A stretch of 64,000 bases of DNA from positions 1,798,001 through 1,862,000 of the forward strand of contig CP054180.1 of assembly GCA_015709635.1 (NCBI GenBank), given 5' to 3'. Source of the DNA: Gammaproteobacteria bacterium. Its GTDB lineage: Bacteria > Pseudomonadota > Gammaproteobacteria > Burkholderiales > Nitrosomonadaceae. The position numbers and the translations under genes are program-made. The notes under the pieces were generated by a model that was not told the origin of the DNA, searched no databases, and saw only the letters and a program-made list of their open reading frames with translations. This document shows, in pieces, positions 46,299 through 56,442 of the stretch. Every line of letters begins with the position of its first letter. The first letter of the stretch is position 1.

Positions 46299-46521
46299 TC
46301 GATAGGCCGTCGGATAACGTGTTCTCCCAGGCTTGCAATTCCTCCTGGTAATCCAAATCGGTTGCTTCTTCTTGATTGGCTTTAATCAATGCTTGCTTGA
46401 GAAAATTCTTGCGTTCCTGCTTCAATAATTCATTGATATACGCGCTGCGGTTATCGCCCGCGATATCGTTCAGGAATAGGTAGACTTCATCATCCAAGGT
46501 AATGGTCGTACGATATGTCAT
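46291..46521 (-). CDS. Antitoxin partner of the MazF-type toxin
   Basis: A 76-residue protein whose N-terminus (TYRTTITLDDEVYLFLNDIA) has the pattern of a ribbon-helix-helix DNA-binding domain. The acidic C-terminus (EEATDLDYQEELQAWENT) would wrap the toxin. It precedes the toxin gene, as is typical, and likely represses the pair's promoter. Confidence 0.82.
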   Translation of the reverse strand: MTYRTTITLDDEVYLFLNDIAGDNRSAYINELLKQERKNFLKQALIKANQEEATDLDYQEELQAWENTLSDGLSND

Positions 46522-46661
46522 GGATTATCTCATATTTATAACGCTACAATATTATCATACTCGTTGGTATGAGCGTCATTCAATTAATAGGAAGTGACTC
46601 AATCCATCAAAAAATCCGGATACCGGTAATCGCGAATTTTTGATTGCGATTGTTTCACCAG

Positions 46662-48401
46662 TCAGATGCAATGGATGCGAATAATTTTATCCGCTGCCTG
46701 AATAATCAGTGTCATCGACACTGCCCCCGGATCGGGAATGCCGATGCTTTTTTCGGCATGCGGACGGGCGCGGCCGATTTTTGGCGTGAGATTTTTGGTG
46801 GCTTCGGCGGATTGTTTGGCAATTTCCGCGGCAGCTGTCCAGGCTTCAGGCGTTGAAAGTCCTTGAGTAGTGCCTTTCATCAAGGCTGTGGAAAATGGAT
46901 ACAGCACGTCGACCAACGTTTTATCGCTCAGTTGCGCCTTGCCAGCAGCAATAACGGCTTGCAGCGCCGCTGCGATACCCGTCGCAAGGGTTGCGGCATC
47001 CGGTTTGGCTTTGTCATCGACGGCACTGCCGAGATTGCATAGAATGACGCCCCACAACATGCCCGAGGTGCCGCCGGCACGATCCGACCAGGCATCGCCG
47101 GCGGCAATCAGCGTTGTCCCCGCTCCGGCTTGCGCAATGATTGCCGTCCTGGCTGCCTCGACCGCAGCCGTCAGACCGCGCTGCATGCCGATGCCGTGAT
47201 CGCCGTCCCCGGCAATCGCATCCAACCGGCCCAATTCATCTTGTTGTGCTTCGATGGCTTTGAGTGCCGCTTCCAGCGCTGCCAGCACAGTGTTGGCGGC
47301 CGCCTGCGATTCCACAGAACCCGGCTTTATCGAATGTTTGTCGCGCGATTCTTTTGGTTCGGCGTCATGACTCATTGCAAAGTTGTCGTAGGCAATAACG
47401 CCTCGATGAAACGCCGGTGTATCGGCTGCCGCCAGCCAGCTTTGCTCCAGCTCGTCATTCAACCAGAACAATGTCAACGACACGCCCGCCATATCGAAGC
47501 TGGTGATCATTTCATCCACCACCGGGGCGACAATAATTAAGCCACGCGCAGTCAGCAATTGCTCGATCTTGCGGTAAACGACAAACAATTCTTCGTATTT
47601 CACTGCGCCGAGGCCGTTCAGGATGACGCCGATTCGTGCGCCGGAAATAGTATTCACGGTTACGGGAATCTCGGCTAGCAGTTTACCGACCAGCATTTCC
47701 GCCAGCTCATCGGCGCTGGGCGCTTTGACGCGATCCAGACCGGGTTCGCCATGGATGCCCATGCCGACTTCCATGATTCCGGATGCAACTTCAAACAAAG
47801 GTTTGGCGGCACCAGGCAATGTGCAACCGGAAAACGCCACGCCCAGCGAGCGTACACGGTCATTGGCTGCAGTTGCGATATGCACGACCTCATCCAGCGG
47901 TTTTCCGGCATCGGCAGCAACGGCTGCGGCTTTGAACACTGCCAACGTGCCGGCGATACCGCGGCGTTTGTGTTGCTCACTCACCGGAGCGGATGCGATG
48001 TCGTCGGTCACCACCACCGAGCGGACATCGGTACCCTGCGCACGTAGACGTTCCTGCACTTGAGTGAAATTGAGCACGTCACCGGCGTAATTGGCGTAAC
48101 AAAACAGAATACCGCCGCCTGCATCGGCGGCGTGCGCCACATTGCAGATCTGCTGCGCGGACGGGGCGGCGAAAACGTTACCTAATGCTGCGCCATGCGC
48201 CAATCCTAACCCGACAAAGCCGCCGAACGCGGGATAATGCCCCGAACCGCCACCGATGATGACAACCACCTGACCGGGTTTGGCTTTATGGCGACGGATG
48301 ACGCCGCCGTCGACGCGCCGAATTTTATCCCGGTGAGCGGCGACATAACCTTCGGCTAATTCATCAGCAAACTGCGCCGGATCATTGAATAAGTAGGTCA
48401 T
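46662..48401 (-). CDS. Dihydroxyacetone kinase, fused DhaK-DhaL type
   Basis: ATP-dependent kinase phosphorylating dihydroxyacetone or related trioses. The DhaK half (1-330) has GGGSGHYPAF and the substrate-binding His in MGIHGEPG. The DhaL half (about 370-579) has the ADP/Mg site AIAGDGDHGIGM and GTSGMLWG. Length 579 matches single-chain ATP-dependent enzymes rather than the PTS-linked form. In an autotroph it could return triose to central metabolism (inference). No operon partner is seen. Confidence 0.9.
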   Translation of the reverse strand: MTYLFNDPAQFADELAEGYVAAHRDKIRRVDGGVIRRHKAKPGQVVVIIGGGSGHYPAFGGFVGLGLAHGAALGNVFAAPSAQQICNVAHAADAGGGILFCYANYAGDVLNFTQVQERLRAQGTDVRSVVVTDDIASAPVSEQHKRRGIAGTLAVFKAAAVAADAGKPLDEVVHIATAANDRVRSLGVAFSGCTLPGAAKPLFEVASGIMEVGMGIHGEPGLDRVKAPSADELAEMLVGKLLAEIPVTVNTISGARIGVILNGLGAVKYEELFVVYRKIEQLLTARGLIIVAPVVDEMITSFDMAGVSLTLFWLNDELEQSWLAAADTPAFHRGVIAYDNFAMSHDAEPKESRDKHSIKPGSVESQAAANTVLAALEAALKAIEAQQDELGRLDAIAGDGDHGIGMQRGLTAAVEAARTAIIAQAGAGTTLIAAGDAWSDRAGGTSGMLWGVILCNLGSAVDDKAKPDAATLATGIAAALQAVIAAGKAQLSDKTLVDVLYPFSTALMKGTTQGLSTPEAWTAAAEIAKQSAEATKNLTPKIGRARPHAEKSIGIPDPGAVSMTLIIQAADKIIRIHCI

Positions 48402-48511
48402 GTCATCCGGCTGCCAATCTATTCGATTACCGGATTACCGGGTGACAGTTGAAGCGGACCTAGCAAAGAAACAAGTGAAGAACACTTCAATTTTTTGCAT
48501 AACCAGGAGTA

Positions 48512-48979
48512 TTACTGATTGAGTGTCGTTACAAAATCCAGAACTTCCTGAACGTGGCCGGGCACTTTCACGCCACGCCACTCTTTTCTTAAGATGCCTT
48601 GCGCATCGATCACAAACGTACTGCGCTCGATGCCGAGAACTTGCTTGCCGTACATATTTTTCATTTTCATGACGCCAAACAGGTTGCAGACTTTTTCGTC
48701 TTCGTCACTCAGCAATTCAAAAGGAAACTGCATTTTTTCCTTAAAACACTGGTGTGATTTGAGATTGTCGCGTGAAATACCCACCACGATGCAATTTCCC
48801 TTCGTAAACTCAGGCAGGTGATCACGAAAATCCTGACCTTCCAGAGTACATCCGGGCGTATCGTCTTTGGGATAAAAATAAATAACCAGATGCTTACCGG
48901 CATGAGCCGACAATGAGAACTCATTATTGTCAGTTGAGGGTAACGCAAAATCTTCAACCGGTTGATTGATTGCGGGCAT
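48512..48979 (-). CDS. bcp: Thioredoxin-dependent peroxiredoxin (Bcp/PrxQ family)
   Basis: Peroxide-reducing enzyme with peroxidatic Cys44 in DDTPGCTLEGQDF. The resolving Cys that E. coli Bcp has five residues later is absent (Gln here), so it works as a 1-Cys enzyme or uses another cysteine such as that in KVCNLFG. Length 155. It begins four bases after the ccmI stop and probably reads through from the ccm operon. Confidence 0.92.
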   Translation of the reverse strand: MPAINQPVEDFALPSTDNNEFSLSAHAGKHLVIYFYPKDDTPGCTLEGQDFRDHLPEFTKGNCIVVGISRDNLKSHQCFKEKMQFPFELLSDEDEKVCNLFGVMKMKNMYGKQVLGIERSTFVIDAQGILRKEWRGVKVPGHVQEVLDFVTTLNQ

Positions 48980-48983
48980 TTGC

Positions 48984-50312
48984 TTATGGCACCTGTTTAT
49001 TGATCACGATCGATATATTATTATGGCCGAGCTTGACCGGTTCGCTAAATCCTTGCAGATCTCCACTGGCAGTGACAGCTTGTCCGGATTTCGAAACTCT
49101 GGCTTCGATCACGACTTCCGGAAAGCTCGACATTTTCATCGTCGGCGTCATCGCCATATCATCCGTCAATGTGAACGAAGCTGGAAGATCGCTCGCTTTC
49201 AACCGTAAAATCGCCAATGGCATTTTGGGCCCCGATTTGGCTCGCGCATAAATGAACAAAGTATCGCTCGACGATACTTTCGCCGCCAGATCGCCACTGA
49301 TCGTTACATGACCCGACACTGAAAGTGATGTTGCTGCAGGCGCATCAGCACTCACAGCTTTTTCCACCGGCTGCGCGCTGATCTCTTGCTTCGCTTCCGC
49401 AACTTTAACCGGCTGTTCTGATGCTGTCGGTTTGCCGCCGGAAGCCAGTAGCTTGGCTTCAGCAATACTTTCTTTCACAGATTGAGTCAACTGGGCATCT
49501 GGGGGAATCACTTGCAGCAAATTTTCCCAATGTTCGGCCGCTTGTGCAAATTTCCCCTGTTCAAATTCTACTGTACCCGCTAAGGCCAATGCTTTGGGGT
49601 ATTGTGGATCAATGCGCAGAGCCTGGTATATCAATTCAGCCGGTTTACCCGATAAATTTCCTTGATTCTTCATCGCTAAAACATCAGCATAATCGCTCAG
49701 TATCTGCGGGCTGTCTGGAATCAATTCGACCAGCTTGGCATAAGTATTGCTGGCTTCGTTATACCGGCCCATGATGGCATAGGTACGCCCCAGCATAACC
49801 CAACCTTCGATATCTTCCGGATTATCACTGAGACGCTTAATCAGATTTTCCAGCACCGATGAAAAATTGTCGTGACCCGCGGGTGATCCGCCGCCATCGC
49901 GATTCATTTGAGTCGCGCTAGCGAGTTGCGCTTGCGGCAGTAAACCGCGCGTATCACCAATGGCTAAATACAAACTGACGGCGGCCAGTGGCAGCGTTAA
50001 AATAATGACTGCAGATAATGCAATATTGCGAATCTTCTTATTTCTATCAACGACGATATTATCGCGTTCAGTCACATCCTGCAGCATACGCTGTTGTAGT
50101 TCCTGCTTGCTTTTATCGTATTGCTCGCGACTGAGAATATCGTTCTCCAAGTCTCTATCCAGCTCGGCAATTTGATCGCGATAGACTGTGATGTTAACCG
50201 CATCATGTTCTAAATTTTTCAGTTGATCGTTTCTGCTTCGTAATAGCGTTGGAACCACAAACAGCAGCGCAGTAACAATAAAAACCCCGGAAATAACCCA
50301 AAAAGCCGTCAT
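48984..50312 (-). CDS. ccmI: Cytochrome c biogenesis protein CcmI
   Basis: Apocytochrome chaperone. Two N-terminal transmembrane helices (about 5-23 and 95-115) flank a cytoplasmic leucine-zipper-like loop. Tetratricopeptide repeats (about 155-260, EDIEGWVMLGRTYAIMGRY) and a C-terminal periplasmic domain (from about 330) follow. Length 442 is long because this C-terminal domain is kept. It overlaps ccmH by 4 bases. Confidence 0.9.
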   Translation of the reverse strand: MTAFWVISGVFIVTALLFVVPTLLRSRNDQLKNLEHDAVNITVYRDQIAELDRDLENDILSREQYDKSKQELQQRMLQDVTERDNIVVDRNKKIRNIALSAVIILTLPLAAVSLYLAIGDTRGLLPQAQLASATQMNRDGGGSPAGHDNFSSVLENLIKRLSDNPEDIEGWVMLGRTYAIMGRYNEASNTYAKLVELIPDSPQILSDYADVLAMKNQGNLSGKPAELIYQALRIDPQYPKALALAGTVEFEQGKFAQAAEHWENLLQVIPPDAQLTQSVKESIAEAKLLASGGKPTASEQPVKVAEAKQEISAQPVEKAVSADAPAATSLSVSGHVTISGDLAAKVSSSDTLFIYARAKSGPKMPLAILRLKASDLPASFTLTDDMAMTPTMKMSSFPEVVIEARVSKSGQAVTASGDLQGFSEPVKLGHNNISIVINKQVP

Positions 50313-50809
50313 ACGTTTTTACCTTTTTTATCCTCGTTCAGTAACGCTTCCGCTTTTTCAAGCTCTGCTTGCGAAAGCGACACTTCTTCTATCTGCACAC
50401 GACGGCGTCTTAAATACATGATCAATGAAATCAATCCAAACAACAACAAAGCAGCCGGACCAAACCACAGCAAGATGGTGGTGGCTTTCATCGGTGGGTT
50501 ATAAAGGACGAAATCTCCATAGCGGTCGACCAGAAACTGAATAATCTCCGGATCTGTTTTGTTCGCTTTGATTTGTTCGCGGATTTCACGCCGGATATCA
50601 TTCGAAAAATCCGCGCGCGAATCCGCTATCGTTTCATTCTGACAAACCAGACAGCGCAAATTCTCCGTCAGCGTCAGCATTCTTTTTTCAACTTCGGGAT
50701 CTTCCGCGACCGGTATTGCTTCTTTCGACCACCCGGTCATTGGGACAAGCAGAAATAGCAGCAAAATAAGCGCTGCGGCTTTCGTTACACCATTTAATTG
50801 ACGTACCAT
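50309..50809 (-). CDS. ccmH: Cytochrome c biogenesis protein CcmH
   Basis: Thiol-disulfide protein of the heme lyase complex with the motif LRCLVCQN near residue 55. A signal segment precedes the motif and a single transmembrane helix (about 112-132, ILLWFGPAALLLFGLI) follows. Length 166 and gene order match the separate CcmH of alpha- and betaproteobacteria. Confidence 0.93.
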   Translation of the reverse strand: MVRQLNGVTKAAALILLLFLLVPMTGWSKEAIPVAEDPEVEKRMLTLTENLRCLVCQNETIADSRADFSNDIRREIREQIKANKTDPEIIQFLVDRYGDFVLYNPPMKATTILLWFGPAALLLFGLISLIMYLRRRRVQIEEVSLSQAELEKAEALLNEDKKGKNV

Positions 50810-50845
50810 GACAAGACTAACCTTTATTTATGAGACTACAACCGC

Positions 50846-51376
50846 TTATGCTTGCTGCTGCAGTTCTTTGATGAGTGGAATGATGGTTTTCTCAAGTGAA
50901 TCCACTGTCACTGGTCCGATTTGCTTATGCCTGATGATACCCTTCTTATCAATCACATATGTTTCCGGAACACCATAAACACCATAATCGATTCCGACTT
51001 TGCCATCAGAATCCACGATACTGATGGTATAGGGATCGCCGTAGCGTTTTAGCCATTGCATGGCGGTCGTACGCTCATCTTTGTAATTGAGACCATAGAT
51101 TGGCACAAAACCCGTTTTCGCCAATTGCACCAGCAAGGGATGCTCATCACGGCAAGCAACACACCATGATGCCCATACATTCAGCATCCAGACCTTACCG
51201 AGATTATCGTCCGATGACATTATCTTATCGGATTCTTGTAGCTGATTAAGCTGAAACTTTGGCGCCGGTTTATCAATCAGCGGTGATGGTACTTGCCTCG
51301 GATTCAGCGTTAAACCAACCAGCAAAAAAGCAGCTAGCACCAAAAAAGCAAATAAAGGAGCCAAATAGCGCATCAT
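50846..51376 (-). CDS. ccmG: Thiol:disulfide interchange protein CcmG (DsbE)
   Basis: Membrane-anchored thioredoxin-like reductant of apocytochrome cysteines. It has an N-terminal transmembrane helix (about 6-25). The active site is WCVAC (near residue 73) in NVWASWCVACRDEHP, and the cis-Pro loop is GVPETYVID. Length 176. It overlaps ccmF by 4 bases. Confidence 0.94.
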   Translation of the reverse strand: MMRYLAPLFAFLVLAAFLLVGLTLNPRQVPSPLIDKPAPKFQLNQLQESDKIMSSDDNLGKVWMLNVWASWCVACRDEHPLLVQLAKTGFVPIYGLNYKDERTTAMQWLKRYGDPYTISIVDSDGKVGIDYGVYGVPETYVIDKKGIIRHKQIGPVTVDSLEKTIIPLIKELQQQA

Positions 51377-53427
51377 ACTTTGGTGCTCTCCGTTGCCAAT
51401 TCAACTTTGCTTGCGGATGATGCAACGGCCACCGGCGTTGGTGTTTCTGTTGATACGTTAGTCTCTTCTTCAGTTTTAACAACACTCTTTTTGGTAATCT
51501 TCAGGCGATAACGGCGATCGGTAATTGACGTAATACCACCGAATGCCATGAGCAAGCATCCCATCCAAATCCAATCGACAAAAGGTTTATGATAAGCACG
51601 AACCACCCAAGCGCCATTGGTCAGCGGTTCACCCAAAGCAATATACAAATCGCGGAAAAATCCTGTATCGATAGCCGCTTCAGTCATCGCCATACCGGAT
51701 GCGTTATAAGTACGTTTTTCCGGATACATATTACGGACAAATTGACCATCTTTGCTCACTGCAATATCGCCGATCACTGCTTTATAATTCGGTCCAACAT
51801 CATTACGGGTACCGTTAAACTGGAAAGTATAACCACCCACCGTCACTTTGCTGCCAACTTCCATACGCACATCTTTCTCGGTCTCGTAACCGTTCACCAA
51901 GGTAACGCCGATAATGAATACGGCCACACCGAGATGCGCACAGTGCATCCCGTAATAACTTCTGGATTGTTTTAGCAGTCTGGTAAATACATTACCTTCA
52001 GTGCTAGCGCTTATACGATGCTTTAAGTTGACCAATACGCATACGATGATCCAGAACGCCAGCAATAGACCGAAGCTGATCATCGGCTTCCATTCACCCA
52101 TGAAATAAGGTGCAACCAATGCTGACACTACACTCACCGCAAACGCCCAGCGCAAGCGCACTGCCAATACCGGCAGACTCATCTGTTTCCAGCGGGCAAT
52201 CGGACCGACACCGATGAGGAAAATTGCCGGTGTCATGACAGGAACAAAAACAGCCTCGAAATAAGGAGGGCCTACCGACAATTTACCCAGACCCAGGGCA
52301 TCGATGATCAACGGATAAAGCGTTCCGAGCAACACACTGGCTGCAGCAACCAGTAATAAGATATTGTTCGTCAACAACATGGATTCGCGCGACAGCAGAT
52401 CGAATTTACCGCCCAGGCCAACTTTTGGCGCCCGCCATGCGAACAATACCAGCGAACTGCTGATGACGATAAACAAGAAAGCCAGGATAAATACCCCGCG
52501 TGAAGGATCTGTCGCGAAGGCATGAACCGATGTCAAAACACCGGAACGGACTAAAAATGTTCCTAGCAAACTTAAAGCAAACGCACAAATCGCCAGCAAA
52601 ACAGTCCAGCTTTTGAAACTGCCGCGTTTCTCAGTAACCGCCAAAGAATGAACTAAAGCGGTTCCAACCAGCCACGGCATGAATGAAGCATTTTCGACCG
52701 GATCCCAGAACCACCAGCCGCCCCATCCTAATTCATAATACGCCCACCAGCTCCCCAGCATAATTCCGCAGGTCAGAAATACCCAAGCCACAATTGTCCA
52801 GGGACGGGACCAGCGCGCCCAGGTTGCATCGAGTCTTCCGCTCAGCAATGCAGCAATTGCAAAGGCAAAAGCGATGGAAAACCCCACATATCCCATATAC
52901 AGCATCGGCGGATGCATGACCATGCCCGCATCTTGCAATAACGGATTCAGATCGCTTCCTTCCGGCGCAGCCGGCAATAAGCGGTCGAAAGGATTTGAAG
53001 TAAACAACATGAATATATAAAAACCGATGGCAACAAGCCCTAATACACCCAGCACTCGCGCCACGATGTCGTCCGGCAATTGCTTACTGAAAACACTGAC
53101 AGCGACAGACCAGCCTGCGAGCATAAAAACCCACAGTAATAAAGATCCTTCATGAGATCCCCACGTAGCCGCCAATCGATAATGAAATGGTAATTCGGTA
53201 TTCGAATTCTTTGCCACGTTCATAACGGAAAAATCACTGCTGACAAAGGAATAGGCTAAACAGAGGAAGGCAATCAAAGCAAATACGAACTGCCCTTGCA
53301 CAACCGGCCTGGCAAGCGCTATCCACGAAGGGATACCGCGCGCCGCTCCGATGATCGGCAGTGTTCCTTGGATAATGGCTAATAGCAGGGCGAGAATTAA
53401 AGAAAAATTACCAATTTCTGGGATCAT
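51373..53427 (-). CDS. ccmF: Heme lyase subunit CcmF
   Basis: Large polytopic protein that attaches heme to apocytochrome c. The tryptophan-rich heme-handling motif WGGWWFWDPVENASFMPW lies near residues 235-252. More than ten hydrophobic segments are visible, with a periplasmic domain near the C-terminus. Length 684 is normal with a C-terminal Thr/Val-rich tail. Confidence 0.96.
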   Translation of the reverse strand: MIPEIGNFSLILALLLAIIQGTLPIIGAARGIPSWIALARPVVQGQFVFALIAFLCLAYSFVSSDFSVMNVAKNSNTELPFHYRLAATWGSHEGSLLLWVFMLAGWSVAVSVFSKQLPDDIVARVLGVLGLVAIGFYIFMLFTSNPFDRLLPAAPEGSDLNPLLQDAGMVMHPPMLYMGYVGFSIAFAFAIAALLSGRLDATWARWSRPWTIVAWVFLTCGIMLGSWWAYYELGWGGWWFWDPVENASFMPWLVGTALVHSLAVTEKRGSFKSWTVLLAICAFALSLLGTFLVRSGVLTSVHAFATDPSRGVFILAFLFIVISSSLVLFAWRAPKVGLGGKFDLLSRESMLLTNNILLLVAAASVLLGTLYPLIIDALGLGKLSVGPPYFEAVFVPVMTPAIFLIGVGPIARWKQMSLPVLAVRLRWAFAVSVVSALVAPYFMGEWKPMISFGLLLAFWIIVCVLVNLKHRISASTEGNVFTRLLKQSRSYYGMHCAHLGVAVFIIGVTLVNGYETEKDVRMEVGSKVTVGGYTFQFNGTRNDVGPNYKAVIGDIAVSKDGQFVRNMYPEKRTYNASGMAMTEAAIDTGFFRDLYIALGEPLTNGAWVVRAYHKPFVDWIWMGCLLMAFGGITSITDRRYRLKITKKSVVKTEEETNVSTETPTPVAVASSASKVELATESTKV

Positions 53428-53500
53428 GATTTTTTCTTACGAATGAATGGTTATTAAGAATTTGGGAATGATGCGCTCAGACTTATGAGAAAAACCGGGA

Positions 53501-53950
53501 TTACTGCGCCAAGGATGTCTTTTGTGCTTTGGCGGCCTGCTCCAAGGCTTCCGCTGCTTCAGGCGGCATATAATTTTCATCGTGCTTGGCGAGTACTTCG
53601 TCGGCCATAAAAACCCCTGCCGCCGATATTTTGCCCTGTGCGACGACACCCTTACCTTCTCTGAATAAATCCGGAAGAATGCCGGTATATACAACCGGGA
53701 TTGTTTGCGCCGTATCAGTTACCGAAAAGTGAACTGTGGTGGTTTTGTCGTCGCGTTTGACACTGCCTTCCTCGACCAATCCGCCGATTCTAAAGCTCTT
53801 TCCAATCGGAGCTTCCTTCGCAACGACCTGGGATGGACTGAAAAAGAAAACCAGATTACTTTGAAATGCATTCAATACCAGAACAGCAGCGACACCTAAT
53901 GCAACAACTCCGGAACTTATAATTACAAGTTTCTTATGACGTGGTTTCAT
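53501..53950 (-). CDS. ccmE: Heme chaperone CcmE
   Basis: Periplasmic heme carrier with an N-terminal membrane anchor (about 9-29) and an OB-fold. The covalent heme-binding His and nearby Tyr are in LAKHDENYMPPE (about residue 123). Length 149. It overlaps the ccmD stop by 17 bases. Confidence 0.95.
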   Translation of the reverse strand: MKPRHKKLVIISSGVVALGVAAVLVLNAFQSNLVFFFSPSQVVAKEAPIGKSFRIGGLVEEGSVKRDDKTTTVHFSVTDTAQTIPVVYTGILPDLFREGKGVVAQGKISAAGVFMADEVLAKHDENYMPPEAAEALEQAAKAQKTSLAQ

Positions 53951-54131
53951 TTTTTATCTCTTCTTTATTTAAGCCGTAAATGAGACTGTATTGTTTTTCC
54001 AAAGTTCGGCGACGTTTTGAAATTGATAAAATTTCACCGGCAACACAAATAACCGTCACGGCATATGAACCCCACACATACAATCCATAGCCACCCATCG
54101 CAAAAAACTCTGACCAGCTTGACCAGTTCAT
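53934..54131 (-). CDS. ccmD: Heme exporter protein CcmD
   Basis: A 65-residue single-span protein of the CcmABCD complex. The typical opening EFFAMGGYGLYVWGSYAVT includes the transmembrane helix, and a basic cytoplasmic tail (SKRRRTLEKQ) follows. Its start abuts the ccmC stop at 54131. Confidence 0.9.
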   Translation of the reverse strand: MNWSSWSEFFAMGGYGLYVWGSYAVTVICVAGEILSISKRRRTLEKQYSLIYGLNKEEIKNETTS

Positions 54132-54874
54132 TATATAGCTCCCTTCTTATGCAGCTCTGCTACCCATGCCGTATGGCTCTCGCGTTCCAGAATAATTACG
54201 CGCGTGCGTTTCAGTATGACTGCAATGGAATACATCCAGCTTGCAAACACCATAATTAGCATACCCGTCAACATGGTGCTCGCCATCGCGGGCGCCTGAT
54301 TGACACTGACCGATGCGCCTTGATGCAGGGTATTCCACCATTGTACGGAGAAATAAATAATCGGAACATTCACTACACCAACCAGCGCAATAATGGCGCC
54401 CGCCTTATCAGCGCGGCGTGGATCGTCAATCGCGGCTTGCAAAGACATAAAGCCGATATACAGAAAAAACAAGATCAATTCGGAAGTTAACCGCGCATCC
54501 CAAACCCACCATGTTCCCCACATCGGTTTTCCCCATAATGCCCCCGTCCACAGGGCAATAAAGGTGAACATAGCACCAGTTGGAGCGATTGCCGATGCAA
54601 ACATGGAAGAAAGTCGCGTATTAAACGCCAAACCGATACCCGCCCAGAATGCCATCACGACATAAAGAAACATCGACATCCATGCCGCAGGCACATGAAT
54701 GAAAATAATCCGGTACGCCTCGCCTTGCTGGAAATCCGTGGGTGCAACAAAAAAACCAACATAAAGCCCCGCCGCTGTCAGTATCACTGTGACAAACACA
54801 AATAGCGGAATCATTTTCCCTGCTAGTGAATAAAAACTGGCTGGAGAAGAATATTTGAACCAATTAATAGCCAT
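54131..54874 (-). CDS. ccmC: Heme exporter protein CcmC
   Basis: Six-helix membrane protein loading heme onto CcmE. The tryptophan motif WGTWWVWDARLTSELI and the conserved HVPAAWMS histidine region are present. Length 247. It is separated from ccmB by about 120 bases with no coding content. Confidence 0.95.
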   Translation of the reverse strand: MAINWFKYSSPASFYSLAGKMIPLFVFVTVILTAAGLYVGFFVAPTDFQQGEAYRIIFIHVPAAWMSMFLYVVMAFWAGIGLAFNTRLSSMFASAIAPTGAMFTFIALWTGALWGKPMWGTWWVWDARLTSELILFFLYIGFMSLQAAIDDPRRADKAGAIIALVGVVNVPIIYFSVQWWNTLHQGASVSVNQAPAMASTMLTGMLIMVFASWMYSIAVILKRTRVIILERESHTAWVAELHKKGAI

Positions 54875-54994
54875 ATTAAATTTTATTAAATTTTATAATG
54901 CTTCGCGTTAAATTTCAGTTCCGATTCAGTCCAAAATTTTTAGCCGCTAATTTTATACTAAATCGATGCCAAATAGGCAGTGTTAAAATCCGCC

Positions 54995-55648
54995 TTATTC
55001 CAGCGAGACACGCAAGGCCGAAGCAGCCGCCCAAGGTGCGAAAACAGCAGAAACCAGCAGAAATGCCCCGATCAATGACAAGTGCGCGTCAAACCCCACT
55101 CCGGACATGTCGGCTTCCACAGCACCCGCCCCAAAAATCAGCACTGGAATATATAAAGGCAGAACGAGTAACGAAACCAATACGCCACCGCCTCGCAATC
55201 CTAATGTCAGTGCCGCACCGATAGCGCCTATCAGACTCAGAACCGGGGTGCCCAGCAATAAAGCCGCGGTTAACACAAGCAAGGCTTCTGCCGGCAAATC
55301 ATATTGAATACCCAAAACCGGTGCCATCAATACCAGCGGCACACCGGTTACCAGCCAGTGTGCAAAAGCTTTTCCCAGCACCAACAGCGATAACGATTGC
55401 GGTGATAGCAGCATCTGCTCCAATGTGCCATCCAGATAATCATTCGAAAACATCCGCCCGAGCGATAACATCGAAGCCAGCAAAGCCGCCACCCACACCA
55501 CACCGGGTGCCATGGTGCGCAGCATATTCATTTCCGGTCCCACGCTGAGCGGAAAAAGACTGACGACAATGATGAAAAAAAATAGCGTGGTCAGCACATC
55601 GGATTGACGCCGCGCTGCCAGCAGAAGATCGCGTTTAATTATCCACAT
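54995..55648 (-). CDS. ccmB: Heme exporter protein CcmB
   Basis: Permease subunit of the CcmAB transporter with six hydrophobic segments (for example PGVVWVAALLASMLSLGRMF and LLVLPLYIPVLIFG). ATG at 55648 (217 residues) follows the ccmA stop by 7 bases and gives the usual short cytoplasmic N-terminus (MWIIKRDLLLAAR). An earlier in-frame codon would only overlap ccmA. Confidence 0.94.
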   Translation of the reverse strand: MWIIKRDLLLAARRQSDVLTTLFFFIIVVSLFPLSVGPEMNMLRTMAPGVVWVAALLASMLSLGRMFSNDYLDGTLEQMLLSPQSLSLLVLGKAFAHWLVTGVPLVLMAPVLGIQYDLPAEALLVLTAALLLGTPVLSLIGAIGAALTLGLRGGGVLVSLLVLPLYIPVLIFGAGAVEADMSGVGFDAHLSLIGAFLLVSAVFAPWAAASALRVSLE

Positions 55649-55655
55649 AAATAGA

Positions 55656-56270
55656 TCAAGCCAAGTGCAACTGGGTTGTTGATACTGCCGTAATATCAAT
55701 CTCCTGATGCGTGGTCATCACCACCATGCCGCCTTCCTGCAAATGCCGTTCCAGCAGCTCTTGAATCAATTTTACCGCCGCCACATCCAATGCGACCAAT
55801 GGTTCATCCAGAATCCATAGAGGTGTTTTGCACACCAGCAAACGTGCCAGTGCGACGCGACGCCGTTGACCTTGCGACAACACCTTGACCGGTAACGCCT
55901 CTCTGCCGCGCAATCCAATATAATTCAGCGCTTCATTCGCCTGATCAGCGCTAATTTCAAAACCTGCTAGTGCACTTGAAATGCGCAAGTTTTCGATAAC
56001 CGTTAAATCATCTTTGGTACCGTTCAAGTGTCCTATATAGGTCATAGCACTATAATATTCGCCATCCAAGGTACGAATCGAAGTACCGCTCCATCGAATC
56101 TCACCGGCAGCAGGATTGGACAAACCGCAGAGCATGCGCAGCAAACTGGTTTTGCCGCTGCCGTTTGGACCGCGCACTTGCATTAAACCGCCCACCTCTA
56201 GTGAAAAATTGACATCTCTAAACAGCTCGCGATCACCGCGAACACATGCGAGATTAATACCCTGCAACAT
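55656..56270 (-). CDS. ccmA: Heme exporter ATP-binding protein CcmA
   Basis: ABC ATPase releasing holo-CcmE. Walker A is GPNGSGKTS, the signature reads VLSQGQRRRVALARLL and Walker B is LWILDEPLVALD. ATG at 56270 is chosen (204 residues), matching family length. It is the first gene of the ccm operon, which runs through ccmI and probably bcp. Confidence 0.93.
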   Translation of the reverse strand: MLQGINLACVRGDRELFRDVNFSLEVGGLMQVRGPNGSGKTSLLRMLCGLSNPAAGEIRWSGTSIRTLDGEYYSAMTYIGHLNGTKDDLTVIENLRISSALAGFEISADQANEALNYIGLRGREALPVKVLSQGQRRRVALARLLVCKTPLWILDEPLVALDVAAVKLIQELLERHLQEGGMVVMTTHQEIDITAVSTTQLHLA

Positions 56271-56442
56271 TTTTTGATCAGTTGATGGATTAAACGGGGG
56301 ATTATAGCGCAATGAGGAAGCCTATGACACCGATCGATCGCTTGTAAGTTATATGCAAGATCCGCTTGCCAAAATTTCAATGAACATTCTTCATTTCTAA
56401 TATACTTAATTGAATTCATTCACCTCAATCAAGGAGAGTAAC

